Source of the DNA: Megaleporinus macrocephalus
Lineage: Eukaryota > Chordata > Actinopteri > Characiformes > Anostomidae
Reading direction: 5' to 3'
Assembly (NCBI GenBank): GCA_021613375.1
Contig: CM038722.1
Span: 22,261,607 to 22,325,606, forward strand
DNA: 64,000 nt
Shown piece by piece: positions 47,776 to 59,700 of the stretch; position 1 is the stretch's first letter, and the number at the start of each line of letters is the position of its first letter. The notes beneath the pieces were generated by a model. It worked only from the letters and a program-made list of their open reading frames with translations. It did not search any database and was not told the DNA's origin. Position numbers and translations under genes: made by a program.

Positions 47776-48028
47776 CAGGGCTGTATCCGAAACGTCATAC
47801 ACGCTGCCTACACTTACAGGAAGGCACCAAGTCATGGCCGACCGTTTTAAGGTTCCTCTACCCGGCCGTTTTATAAAAGCAGAGTAGATCAGAGTAGATG
47901 CCTTACAGATACAATAAAACACCGTGTCAGCTCAAATGTGGTTAGTAAAAAAAGGGAAGACGAGCACTTACGCAGTACACAACGCTGCCTTTTAAGGCAG
48001 GAAGATATCGGTTTCGAACACAGCCCTG
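47776..48028. mobile_element. MITE in the trappc5/serhl promoter interval (~253 bp)
   Basis: Ends CAGGGCTGTATCCGAAAC and GTTTCGAACACAGCCCTG are inverted with two mismatches. A clear target duplication was not found. Confidence 0.75.
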
Positions 48029-48321
48029 TTACTGCAGTTGCTGTCATTGCTGACTTCGCTAATGTAATAACCTGCTAGTTTACCGGCCAGAGTAACAAAG
48101 TTATCAAGCGTCGCTTTTCTGTTAGTATGATTTCGGTGTGTATTATGTACCAAAGTGACAGCGTGTCTGTCAGCCCTGTTCTGTGACTGAATGAAGGTTT
48201 CTGTGTGACTTAAGTTGCCAATGCTAACCAGGTCACTCACAACAACTCAGCGCTACTGATTCAGTTTTAATCAAAGTCTCGCGTGAAAATCGCTTGTCGG
48301 TCCGAGTCCTGCGTGTGCAGC

Positions 48322-48379
48322 ATGATTCAGACACTGAGGAGTGTGAGGCGATTGACCACAGCAGCTATGAAACACACAG
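48322..48379 (+). CDS. serhl: serhl coding exon 1
   Basis: 58 nt: MIQTLRSVRRLTTAAMKHT plus one base, donor GTGAGG. The base joins TG of exon 2 to make Val20. Start chosen as the first ATG in phase; Met16 is an alternative start. Confidence 0.8.
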
Positions 48380-51300
48380 GTGAGGGAAATACCTACAACG
48401 TTATAATGGAATTGTAATGTCCCTGTATAGTTTAATATATAGAGATAATTCAGCCTCATGACACTGCAGGGAGTGTTGAAGCAAATTCAGACTATATTTT
48501 ACTACACATGTGTTATAGATCATTCTGAGATACAGTTTGTTTTACTTTTACTATATGTCAGAAATATTTGGCCTTGGGGGTCAGTGCAGTGTTTGTGGTG
48601 GATGGAGAGCCTAAAAAAAACAGTATACTAACAGACAAGGTAGATATGTTGAGGTAGGGTAGACAAGAAAGTATGCAAATCCTTTGAAGCTTCATTCAAG
48701 TTATGATAAAGAACAAACCCAATCAGTGTAAACAAATAAAACGGTATAATTCATTGTTCATGTTTATGTTAAATACGTTTAAGTTTTAGGTGCAAAGATG
48801 TGTCTGAGTCCCTAGGCTTCTGACTGGGAAGCATGGTGGAGGGAGTATCATGATTTGGGGCCGCCCCTGGGCCCAGACCGATTGCAAAAATCAATTCCCA
48901 AGTTTGTCAAGGTATCCTACGAGTGGAATGCAGCAGGATATGGATCCTCAAAATTGCAGTAAATCTACCACAGAATGGCTTTGAAATAAGATCCATTCTG
49001 CCGTTTGGACTGTCCCAGTCAGAGCCCATACCAGAACCCAACTGGGATGCAGTGGAGTAGCCTTAAGAGAGCCGTTCACACTAGACTTCCAAAGAATTTG
49101 GCTATCCTGAAGAAGTTGTGTTTGAAAGAATAGTGCAGTGTATTAGGATAACGTCCTGGCATTCCTTAGTCTTTACTCAGAACTCACCAGAGCTCCGTCC
49201 CCAGTGGCTGATCAGCTGTCCTTCATGAGGATGCTCTCCTGCTCATCAGCCTGAATGACTGTAATCACTACAGTAGAGCCGCCATCATCTGGCGCCATCT
49301 CTCACTCTGACAGAGCACCTATGAGATGGCTCAAACTTTACATCACTACCTCCTGAACTAGAATAATTGTGAAACATGTTTAAGCCGAGACTCTTATTGT
49401 TTTCTGTCTTATAATCTTATTAGCTTTGTTGCTCTCTCTCTATCCGGGATTCACCAGAGGAGGATAGGTTCCTCCCCTGAGCCTGGGTTCCTCTCAAGGT
49501 TTCTTCCTTTCTGCCACTGTCACCTCTGGCTTGCTCTAAGAGGGCTTGGACCTCGATAGCCTTTCTCAATATTTGCAATGCATGGACTCTTTTCTTACCA
49601 TCCTTTTCTTTGATTCCTCGTTTTCATAAACTGCTTTTCTATAAAGCTGCTTTGAGACAACACTGGTTGTAAGAAGCGCTATAAAAGTAAATGATGATTG
49701 ATTGATTGATTCATTGATTGATTCATTGATTCATTCATTCATTCATTCATTCATTCTCTTGAAACATTCTCCTGGGTCAGCTTTTGGGGGTGCTGCTATA
49801 GGTCTTTGTCTATGGGCCGTGGTCTGAGGATGGTCATTACTTCACCACACTAAACTGTGCAAAGAGAATCATAACTGAGTGAGTCTGTTTGCGTTGACAG
49901 TGTCAGAGTTTCGAATGCCTGTTCCGTGGGGAGAGATGAGGGGCAGGATTTGGGGTCCAGATCATGGGCGTCCAGTGCTGTGTATTCATGGCTGGTCAGA
50001 CAACAGCGGCTCTTTTAACAACCTGATTCCACTACTGCCCAGCGGTAAAGTATCCCTGCAGGATCACATAGGAATGCTTGTGTTATCTGTTTTCATCTCC
50101 ATCTCCATGTGATATATTGGACAGCGGTGTCATTTTTGTGTATATCTATATGTGAATTACTTATTATATGTTTATATAGTCATAAAGATACATATTCATG
50201 ATAGAAATGTTAGGACTTACTGTGTTGCTATGTTAAGTACCTTACCTTTACAATACACTGCCTGGCCAAAAACAATGCTGTTTGGATTGTAATACACACA
50301 TACCTAAGAGCCCTTGATTGGATAATTACTGCAGTGATTGTTTCGAATGGCAGCAATTGTTTTAACCCCAACTGATGCAGTGAGTAGCTTCTCATTTCTC
50401 GGGTTGAATAAGGGGTTGGAGGGGTTATAGTTTACTGTAATTTTGTGAATAATCAATAAATAAAATTAAAAAAAGAAAAAAGAACGTAGTTCCTTTACAA
50501 GATACAAGTACAAGATCTCGGTCCGAAATGAGCGCAACTGTGAACAGAAACAAGTGCTGTGATGTTGCATAAGGTTGTTGAAACAATGACACAATGTATG
50601 TCCACATACCATATAGGAGCACCTTTTAGTTCTACAGGTACAGACTGGAGTCCATCTGTTTCTCTGTATACTTTATTAGTTCCCCCGTTTCACCCTGTTC
50701 TTCCGTGATCGGGACCACCATAGAGAAGCTATTAATTGTATGGTGGATCATTCTCAGCACTGCAGTGACACCGACCTAGTGGTGGTGTGTTATTGTGTTG
50801 TGCTGGTATGAGTGGATCAGACACACCTCTTACTGTCCATACATTGTCGTGCTCCACCCATGTCGGTCCACCATGTAGATGTAAAGTTAGAGGTGATATG
50901 ATGATCACTGTTCCTCTAGTCCTTCATCAGTGCTCAGAGGGCGCTGCTCACAGGACACTGTTGGCTGGATAGTTTGGTTGGTGGACTGTTCTCAGTCCAG
51001 CAGTGACACTAAGGTGTTTAAACACTCCAGCAGCCAGCACCGCTGTGTCTGATCCACTCACACCAGCACAACTTTGTGCAACTTTTCTTTGGTCAAGCAG
51101 TGTCTATAGGTACATGTGTCAGGATATTTTTTAGTTAATTTGCAAGTAAAAAATGTATTGTTGTTTCAAATGTATTGGCAATTAATAAACACCTGCTTAT
51201 TAGCTATTTTGTCTTTCTGTTGATCTGTCTATTTATCTATCTGTTGATGTCTTTCTCTCTCTGTGTCTCGCTGTGTTTCTCTCAGATTGGAGGTGTTTGG

Positions 51301-51504
51301 CCATAGATTTGCCTGGTCACGGGTTCTCCTCTCATAGGCCTGCAGGAGTTTTCTACAGCTTTCCATATTATGTTGCAGATATGAGACGAGTTGTAGAAGG
51401 TTTGAATCCATCATGCTTTTATAACTGTGTCAGAGCTTATACTGTAAACGCCCTTCACATCATAATATATATTTTATGGTAGTTTTATTTACCATTAATG
51501 CCTG

Positions 51505-51583
<79 letters not shown>

Positions 51584-54500
51584 AGATGTTTTTAACAATG
51601 TTAAGAGATTGTGTTTCTGTGTGCAGCTCTTCAGTGGAAGCGCTTTTCTATAATAGGACACAGTATGGGTAAGTTCCTTATTATACTTTTCCCAACAGCA
51701 CTGTTGTCCTGATTCTCTACACACGATATCCCAAAGTTTTATTATGCCTAAAATTATTATTCAGTTAAAGGTGGCATGGTGGTGTAGTGGTTAGCATTGT
51801 TGCCTCACACTAAGACGATCTGGGTTGGTGTATGTTCTCCTCGTGCTTGAGTGGGTTTCCTCTGGGTACTCCGGTTTCCTCCCACAGTCCAAACACATGC
51901 ATGTTTGGTTGATTGGTCACTCCTAATCGCCCATAGGTGTGAGTGTGTGTTGACCATGCAATGGGCTGGTGCCTTGTCCATAGTGTGTGAGGGGATTGGC
52001 TCCAGCTCCCCCGCCCCCCATGACCCCGACTAGTGGGATAAAGCGGAAGACAATGTATGGATAGATGTTTTCCAAATAGATACCGACTATGCGCCAGTAT
52101 AAATGTATTTTCATAGATTTGGCCAGCGGCCCGGTGCCCATTTTATTAAAGTACATTTAAGTTAATGTATTAAAAATGTATTAAAGCCCAACTTTGGTAA
52201 AATGCACTAGATTGGCGATTGCTTTCAAATACTAAATCATTTTTTATTTATTATTTTTTTTCATTTTCGCATAAAACTTAAAATTCTAAACCCTCATTTT
52301 TTTCAGTACCTTATTGGAATGCCTGTATTTATCATTCCAAATATTGCTCCCTATTGCAATACTTTATCTACTTTCTGTAGTAACTCATTGAAACACATGT
52401 AGCAACAGCAAGAGGGTAATAAGGTCGGAGGTATTTAGGTGAGAGGTCGTTGCTGACTTTGACACCACAGCTGCTCTTATCATGTAATGAGTAGTTGGTT
52501 GGAATGAATGGAACTATCTGGCCTGTTGTACGTCTTTAATCAGGATAATGGTTTATTGATCTGTAGCTTACAGAACCTCAGTGTCTTTGACGTGACCATT
52601 GTGGTTATATCTGTTTACATTACAGGTGGAAACATAGGTGGAATGGTAAGATCTTACCACACGTTTGTAGAGTTGTACAGTGTACGGGATCAATTTAGAA
52701 TGCACACATACCTTGTTTTTCTTTTCTGTGGCTGTTTTGTTTGTAGTTCAGCGCATTGTATCCAGAGATGGTGGAGGCTCTAGTGCTCCTGGACTCCTAT
52801 GGGTTTCTCCCAGCACACATGGTACAACCATAACACAAATAGATATGATACCTACAAAGTTCACTGCTTCATTCATCACCACATGGTCAGTGTCGTAGGG
52901 AGGTGGTGGATCTTTCTCAGCACTGCAGTGACACTGACATGGTGGTGGTGTGTTAGTGTGTGTTGTGAGTGGATCAGACACTGCAGTGCTGCTGCTGGAG
53001 TGTTTAAACACCTCAGTGTCACTACTGGACTGAGAACAGTCCACCAACCAAACTATCCAGCCAACAGTGTCCTGTGAGCAGCGTCCTCTGAGCACTGATG
53101 AAGGACTAGAGGAACACAAACTGTGCAACAGCAGATGATCCATCGCCTCTAACTTAGAGCATAGACAATGTGTGGGCAGTGAGAGGTGTGTCTGATCCAC
53201 CCATACCAGCACAACACACACTAACACACCACCTCCATGTCAGAGTTACTGTAGTGCTGAGAATGATCCACCATGCCCTGTGGTGGTCCTGATCATAGAA
53301 GAACAGGGTGAAACGGGGGAACTAATAAAGTATACAGAGAAACAGATGCACTCCAGTCTGTACCTGTAGAACTAAAATGTGCTCCTATATGGTATGTGGA
53401 GCTGATAAAAGAAAAAATGAGAGAAGAAGGTGGTTTTCATGAAGTGGTTGGTTATTGTATATCCACCTATCCAGTCAAAATTAGTCTAGGTCCACCCAAT
53501 CCGCTTTTTTAATGAGGCGCAATACAGGGCGGCCAATAAGAACAGAGCTCATTTACATATATCAGTGTTATATGTGGAGTAGCAGGTTGGAAAATGAATT
53601 TCGTGCCTAAAAACACCAACAAATCATTGGAAGACCTCAGAAAAATAAAATAAAATAAAATGTAGGATATGTAAGACTTTATTTAACATGACTTTGGACA
53701 GATTTCTTTTGGTCCACTCACAGCACTTTGATATGACAGGCATGATACGTCAAACTTAATAACACTTCTCTGTTCACAGAAAAAGATAAAGGACAACATA
53801 AGGAGAGGCATGGATGAAATGATTGAGTATGAAAAAAAGATGGATGACAGGAAGGAAAGGATCTACACACAGGAGTCCGCCAAAGAGAGGTATTTTTTTA
53901 TTAACTCCGTCATGCGGTCAAATGAAAGATCAGTTGTCTGATTCAGAAAAATGTTCTTCTTACATTCTCTTTCAGGCTGAAAGCAGCAAATCCATATCTT
54001 TCAGATCAGTCTGCTCAGATTCTGCTAGAACGAGGAGTTCAGCAGGTGGATGGAGGTTAGATCCAGAGGCCAGGCTTGGTGTGCATGTGATGATGTTTAC
54101 AGTGAACTTGTTGTTGTTGTTGTTGTTGTTGTTTTAAACCACTCCCGAGCTTTAATGTAACAGGCACTCTTCGGTTCCGTTCCCTTAACAGAATTGTGAC
54201 TCATTTTTATTTTTTAAAATCAGGTTTAGGTCACTTTCAAATATTTTGGCCATGTAGCTAGGGCTGTTTATTGGCAAGAACCCACAGTACAATACGTATC
54301 GTGATCCAGCGGTTACGACTCAATATATATTGCGATATTGCAAGCACAGTGATATACCGCGATTTTTCAAACTCTACTATTAAAACACACCACTATATGA
54401 ACAGGTTTGTCAATGCTTACAAAAGCATTGCACCCTTGTGCTGCTTGTTAATGTTGTAGTGGAGCTGAAAATAAATTACAACACTGCCATCTAGTGGTCA

Positions 54501-56592
54501 GAGGTTTAAACACAACACACAATGATTTACTGTCTTCCAGGAATCTGTGTATCGATAGTGTGTTCTTGAGAATTGATACAGTATCACCAAACATAATATC
54601 CCAATATTCGATATTTCAATATTTTCTTGCACCTCTGCATGCAGTCTCTTTTGTTTTTTAACAAGGCACCTAACCCCCAACTGCCCCCCTGGTGCCGTGG
54701 ATTTGGCTGCCCACTGCTCCGGGCACGTGTGCTCAATGCTCCCTAGTGTGTATGTTCACTAGTGTGTGTATATGTGGGTGTTTCACTGCACGGACAGGTT
54801 AAATGTGGAGATAAAGCAGTGAAGTAGTTAAACACCGGAAAAGGCCACATGCATCATCATCATCATCATCATCATCATTATATATGTTTAAATATAGTTA
54901 ATAACAATGGGCCTTATTTACAAATATCTTAAATCTAGTATTGTTCCTGAGAAAGGTCCTAAGAAAGAGTCTAGGTCTCGGTTATGATGTTTTTCTGAGA
55001 AACAGACTTGTTTGTATCTTTGTAGTCTGTACGTTCTGTGCTTAACCAAAAAATCCCAAATATGAATGAATGGATTTTGTGTGTAACCTTCAGCAAAGGG
55101 CAGCAATGACTGGAGCAAAATGCTATTTTTAATATTAATTTTTACCTTATAAGTGGGTTTCTCTCCTCTTACAGGCGTGGTGTTCACGAGGGACATCAGA
55201 ATCAACCTGGTGAGTTTAGTCATTTCATCTGGTCAGTTTACTGTATTGGATTTCTCCAGTAATGTTCTCCATTTCACCATCATTTGTTTATTCTGTTTTC
55301 TTTTCTCTGTTTGTTTGTTTTTTACTTTCACATGATGCATCTCTGGTTAAAATAGCTAACATTATATTTTCTAGAATGTTATTATGGTCAGTGCTGTGGT
55401 TTGTAAATGATTAAAAGTATGTGGTTTATTTCAGACTAACATTGTGCGAATTGACGTGGAGCAGAGTCTATACCTGCTGGAGCAGATAAAAGCTAAAGTG
55501 CTAGTAATGCGGTGAGTACTGATTGCGTTCCTCGTGGACAGCAGCTTAGCTACTGTAGTGTTGGTGCTGTAATGTTAAGTACTTTGATGTTTCCTCTCAG
55601 AGTGTATTTTAATTCTATAACACAGTGTCTGATTTCCTCTGTGTGTCTTTATATTGCTTAGAATCATCAGGTGAAGCAAAACGATATTAATTCTATACGT
55701 CCCTGTGAAGTGAAGAAAAGCCAAAAGAAAGCTTTAACTAAATTCGAATAGTTTGATGTAAACGACCATACTTCAGAGATATTTCTAGATCTTAGGCATT
55801 AACTTTGAAGAATCGCAGACTGTTCCTGAAAAACACAGATACAACTAATTTGATAACACACTATTGACGATGTCTAATGACAGCCCTGTTTCAGTGTAAG
55901 CTAAAACTAAGTTTCCAGAAAATCATGGAAAAGTCTGTTCCATGCATGGAAAGTCATGGAATTTGAATATTCTGGGCCAAGGCATGGAATATCAGGACAT
56001 TTTGTTTGTGGCATCTTTAACTTTTTATCTGTCATTCATCAAAATGTTAAATTTTACATTCCCTGTATTGTGTGAGTGCTTACTTTACATTTACTTTACA
56101 TTTACTTTACATTTGCCCATCTCCAGCAATCACTTCAGTCAAGATATGAAGCCTTCTGTACTTACCAACAAATGCAAAATGTAATGTTCAGTAATAATTG
56201 TGGGCCCAGTTTTCAGCAGTGAGAATATTTATATTTTGTAACTCAGATGGGTTTAAAATATTTTGGCTGTTTTTTTGTTTTGTGTTTTTTTTTAATCTGC
56301 TCAGCAAAAACTTGGCTTGTTTGTCCGTTCATTATAGGTCATAGAAGTTCAGTTTTTTAGTAAGGGGAATTTATTTTTAGACATTTGATTTAGAGTTGTA
56401 ACCCTGGCACAGATAAAAAACAAAACAAAAAACAGCAGCAGTAGCAGCAGTGGTCAAGTTTCCCATAACCAGTTTCTTTTTGGTAATTGCATCATAAACA
56501 ATTCATTGTTTATTATTTTATTTGTCAGCCTCCTTGGTGAAAAATGAAGGGACATAGATTATCTGCTGTAGTAAATTAGCATGTAAAAAAAA

Positions 56593-56643
<51 letters not shown>

Positions 56644-56665
56644 TCTGCTGTAATAAATAAGCATG

Positions 56666-56718
<53 letters not shown>

Positions 56719-59700
56719 TTATCTGCTGTAATAAATTAGCATGTTAAAAAAAAATATAATAATATATATATATCTTACGCAATTATTACATAAGGTACAT
56801 AAGGATATATCCAACAGCCTCCCTACTTGCCCAGATTAATCTGTTTAGGGCACTGATACACAGCAATGATTGATTTTAGAAAAATGTTCTTCTACCAACT
56901 GCTTGAAGATCTGTGTTTCCACCCGAGAGAGCTCCAAATCACTTATGTACTAACTTATGTACTGCTGCTGTAAGGACCCATAGCAACTTGTGATGAAATG
57001 CTTTATGTTCATTGCAGGGCAAGCGAGGGTCTGCTAAAGATCTTTCCCCAACCTGAAGACATAGCTGAAGCTATGAAAAGGGGCTGGGAAAACAAAGTGA
57101 GTGTCTTCCTCAGTTAACCTGTGTGTTACACATTCCCCGTCCTGCCTCCATTTGGAACTACGCACTACGTTCTTGCACCAGAGGTTCTCAGACCCCAGCA
57201 GGCCAGTTTCGTACTCTGTCCTTCTTTATGTATAGAAACTTGGGATGGAGCGCCAAAATGTGGACAGTCCAGGAGGCCTAGAGGACCTGTTTGAGAACCA
57301 CTGCTAAAACTATGCACTTTTTCCTCAAGTTCACTTCTAAAGCCACAGTCACACGAGATATTTGCGTTGCTTTGCGAAATGGGGGTGATTACAGCCGGTC
57401 CAAAACACTGGCAACGAATTTAATCCCCCATGTTGGTTCATTCTAAGACCAAATCATAGGGTGTAAACTAGCAAGGCATGTTTCACACAGAACAAAGCTA
57501 CATACCTTCTATGTAGACATCAGAGAAGAGTTCAAAACAACAGTGCTTCTATGGCTCCTTACAGACACAGAAACTTGCCAGGTGTGGTTGAATTAGTCTA
57601 AACAATAACAGCATGTCATACTCAGTTTATATTTAGGGAACCCTGCAGAATTTTGATTTAGAGACATTCAGGTGGTCCAAGAAATTAATTCGGATTCCCA
57701 CCCTGCTTACATCAGGTTTTCTGAGTAGCCCCAGTACAACGAATTGGCACCTTTTAAAATGCGAGGTTTGTAGAATATAGCAGCTGGGTTACTTGTTCTC
57801 AGAGTGTCCCGTTCTCAGTGCGTCCCGTTTTCAGTGCGTCCCGTTTTCAGTGCGTCCCGTTCTCAGTGCGTCCCGTTTTCAGTGCGCCCCGTTCTCAGTG
57901 CGCCCCGTTTTCAGTGCGTCCCGTTCTCAGTGCGTCCCGTTTTCAGTGCGTCCCGTTCTCAGTGCGTCCCGTTCTCAGTGTGCCCCGTTCTCAGTGCGTC
58001 CCTATCTCAGTGTGCCCCGTTTTCAGTGCGCCCCGTTCTCAGTGCGTCCCGTTCTCAGTGTGTATCGTTCTCAGTGCGCCCCGTTCTCAGTGCGTCCCGT
58101 TCTCAGTGCGCCCCGTTCTCAGTGCGCCCCGTTCTCAGTGTGCCCCGTTTTCAGTGCGCCCCGTTCTCAGTGCGTCCCGTTCTCAGTGTGTATCGTTCTC
58201 AGTGCGCCCCGTTCTCAGTGCGTCCCGTTCTCAGTGCGCCCCGTTCTCAGTGCGCCCCGTTCTCAGTGCGCCCCGTTCTCAGTGCGCCCCGTTCTCAGTG
58301 CGCCCCGTTTTCAGTGCGTCCCGTTCTCAGTGCGTCCCGTTCTCAGTGCGTCCCGTTTTCAGTGCGTCCCGTTCTCAGTGTGTATCGTTCTCAGTGCGCC
58401 CCGTTCTCAGTGCGTCCCGTTCTCAGTGTGTATCGTTCTCAGTGCGCCCCGTTCTCAGTGCGTCCCGTTCTCAGTGCGTCCCGTTCTCAGTGCGCCCCGT
58501 TCTCAGTGCGTCCCTATCTCAGTGTGCCCCGTTTTCAGTGCGTCCCGTTCTCAGTGTGTCCCGTTCTCAGTGCGTCCCGTTTTCAGTGCGTCCCGTTCTC
58601 AGTGCGTCCCGTTCTCAGTGCGTCCCGTTCTCAGTGCGCCCCGTTCTCAGTGCGTCCCGTTCTCAGTGCGTCCCGTTCTCAGTGTGTATCGTTCTCAGTG
58701 CGCCCCGTTCTCAGTGCGTCCCGTTCTCAGTGCGCCCCGTTCTCAGTGCGCCCCGTTCTCAGTGCGCCCCGTTTTCAGTGCGTCCCGTTTTCAGTGCGTC
58801 CCGTTCTCAGTGCGTCCCGTTCTCAGTGCGTCCCGTTTTCAGTGCGTCCCGTTCTCAGTGTGTATCGTTCTCAGTGCGCCCCGTTCTCAGTGCGTCCCGT
58901 TCTCAGTGTGTATCGTTCTCAGTGCGCCCCGTTCTCAGTGCGTCCCGTTCTCAGTGCGTCCCGTTCTCAGTGCGCCCCGTTCTCAGTGCGTCCCTATCTC
59001 AGTGTGCCCCGTTTTCAGTGCGTCCCGTTCTCAGTGTGTCCCGTTCTCAGTGCGTCCCGTTTTCAGTGCGTCCCGTTCTCAGTGCGTCCCGTTCTCAGTG
59101 CGTCCCGTTCTCAGTGCGCCCCGTTCTCAGTGCGTCCCGTTCTCAGTGCGTCCCGTTCTCAGTGTGTATCGTTCTCAGTGCGTCCCGTTCTCAGTGTGCC
59201 CCGTTTTCAGTGCGTCCCGTTTTCAGTGCGTCCCGTTCTCAGTGTGTCCCGTTCTCAGTGCGTCCCGTTTTCAGTGCGTCCCGTTCTCAGTGCGTCCCGT
59301 TCTCAGTGCGTCCCGTTCTCAGTGTGTATCGTTCTCAGTGCGTCCCGTTCTCAGTGTGTATCGTTCTCAGTGTGTCCCGTTCTCAGTGCGTCCCGTTCTC
59401 AGTGCGTCCCGTTCTCAGTGCGTCCCGTTCTCAGTGCGTCCCGTTCTCAGTGTGCCCCGTTCTCAGTGCGTCCCGTTCTCAGTGTGTATCCTTCTCAGTG
59501 CGTCCCGTTCTCAGTGCGCCCCGTTCTCAGTGCGCCCCGTTCTCAGTACGTCCCGTTCTCAGTGCGTCCCGTTCTCAGTGCGTCCCGTTCTCAGTGCGTC
59601 CCGTTTTCAGTGCGTCCCGTTTTCAGTGTATCCCGTTCTCAGTGTGTCCCGTTCTCAGTGTGTATCGTTCTCAGTGTGTATCGTTCTCAGTGCGTCCCGT

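Larger units (their letters stand above)
46937..48321. promoter_or_regulatory. divergent trappc5/serhl intergenic region
   Basis: 1385 bp separate the two start codons on opposite strands, so a shared or closely spaced promoter pair is likely. The interval contains a (TAA)n microsatellite (47585-47682) and a 253-bp inverted-repeat MITE (47776-48028). Sequence just before the serhl ATG is richer in CpG. No TATA box is assigned. Confidence 0.5.
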
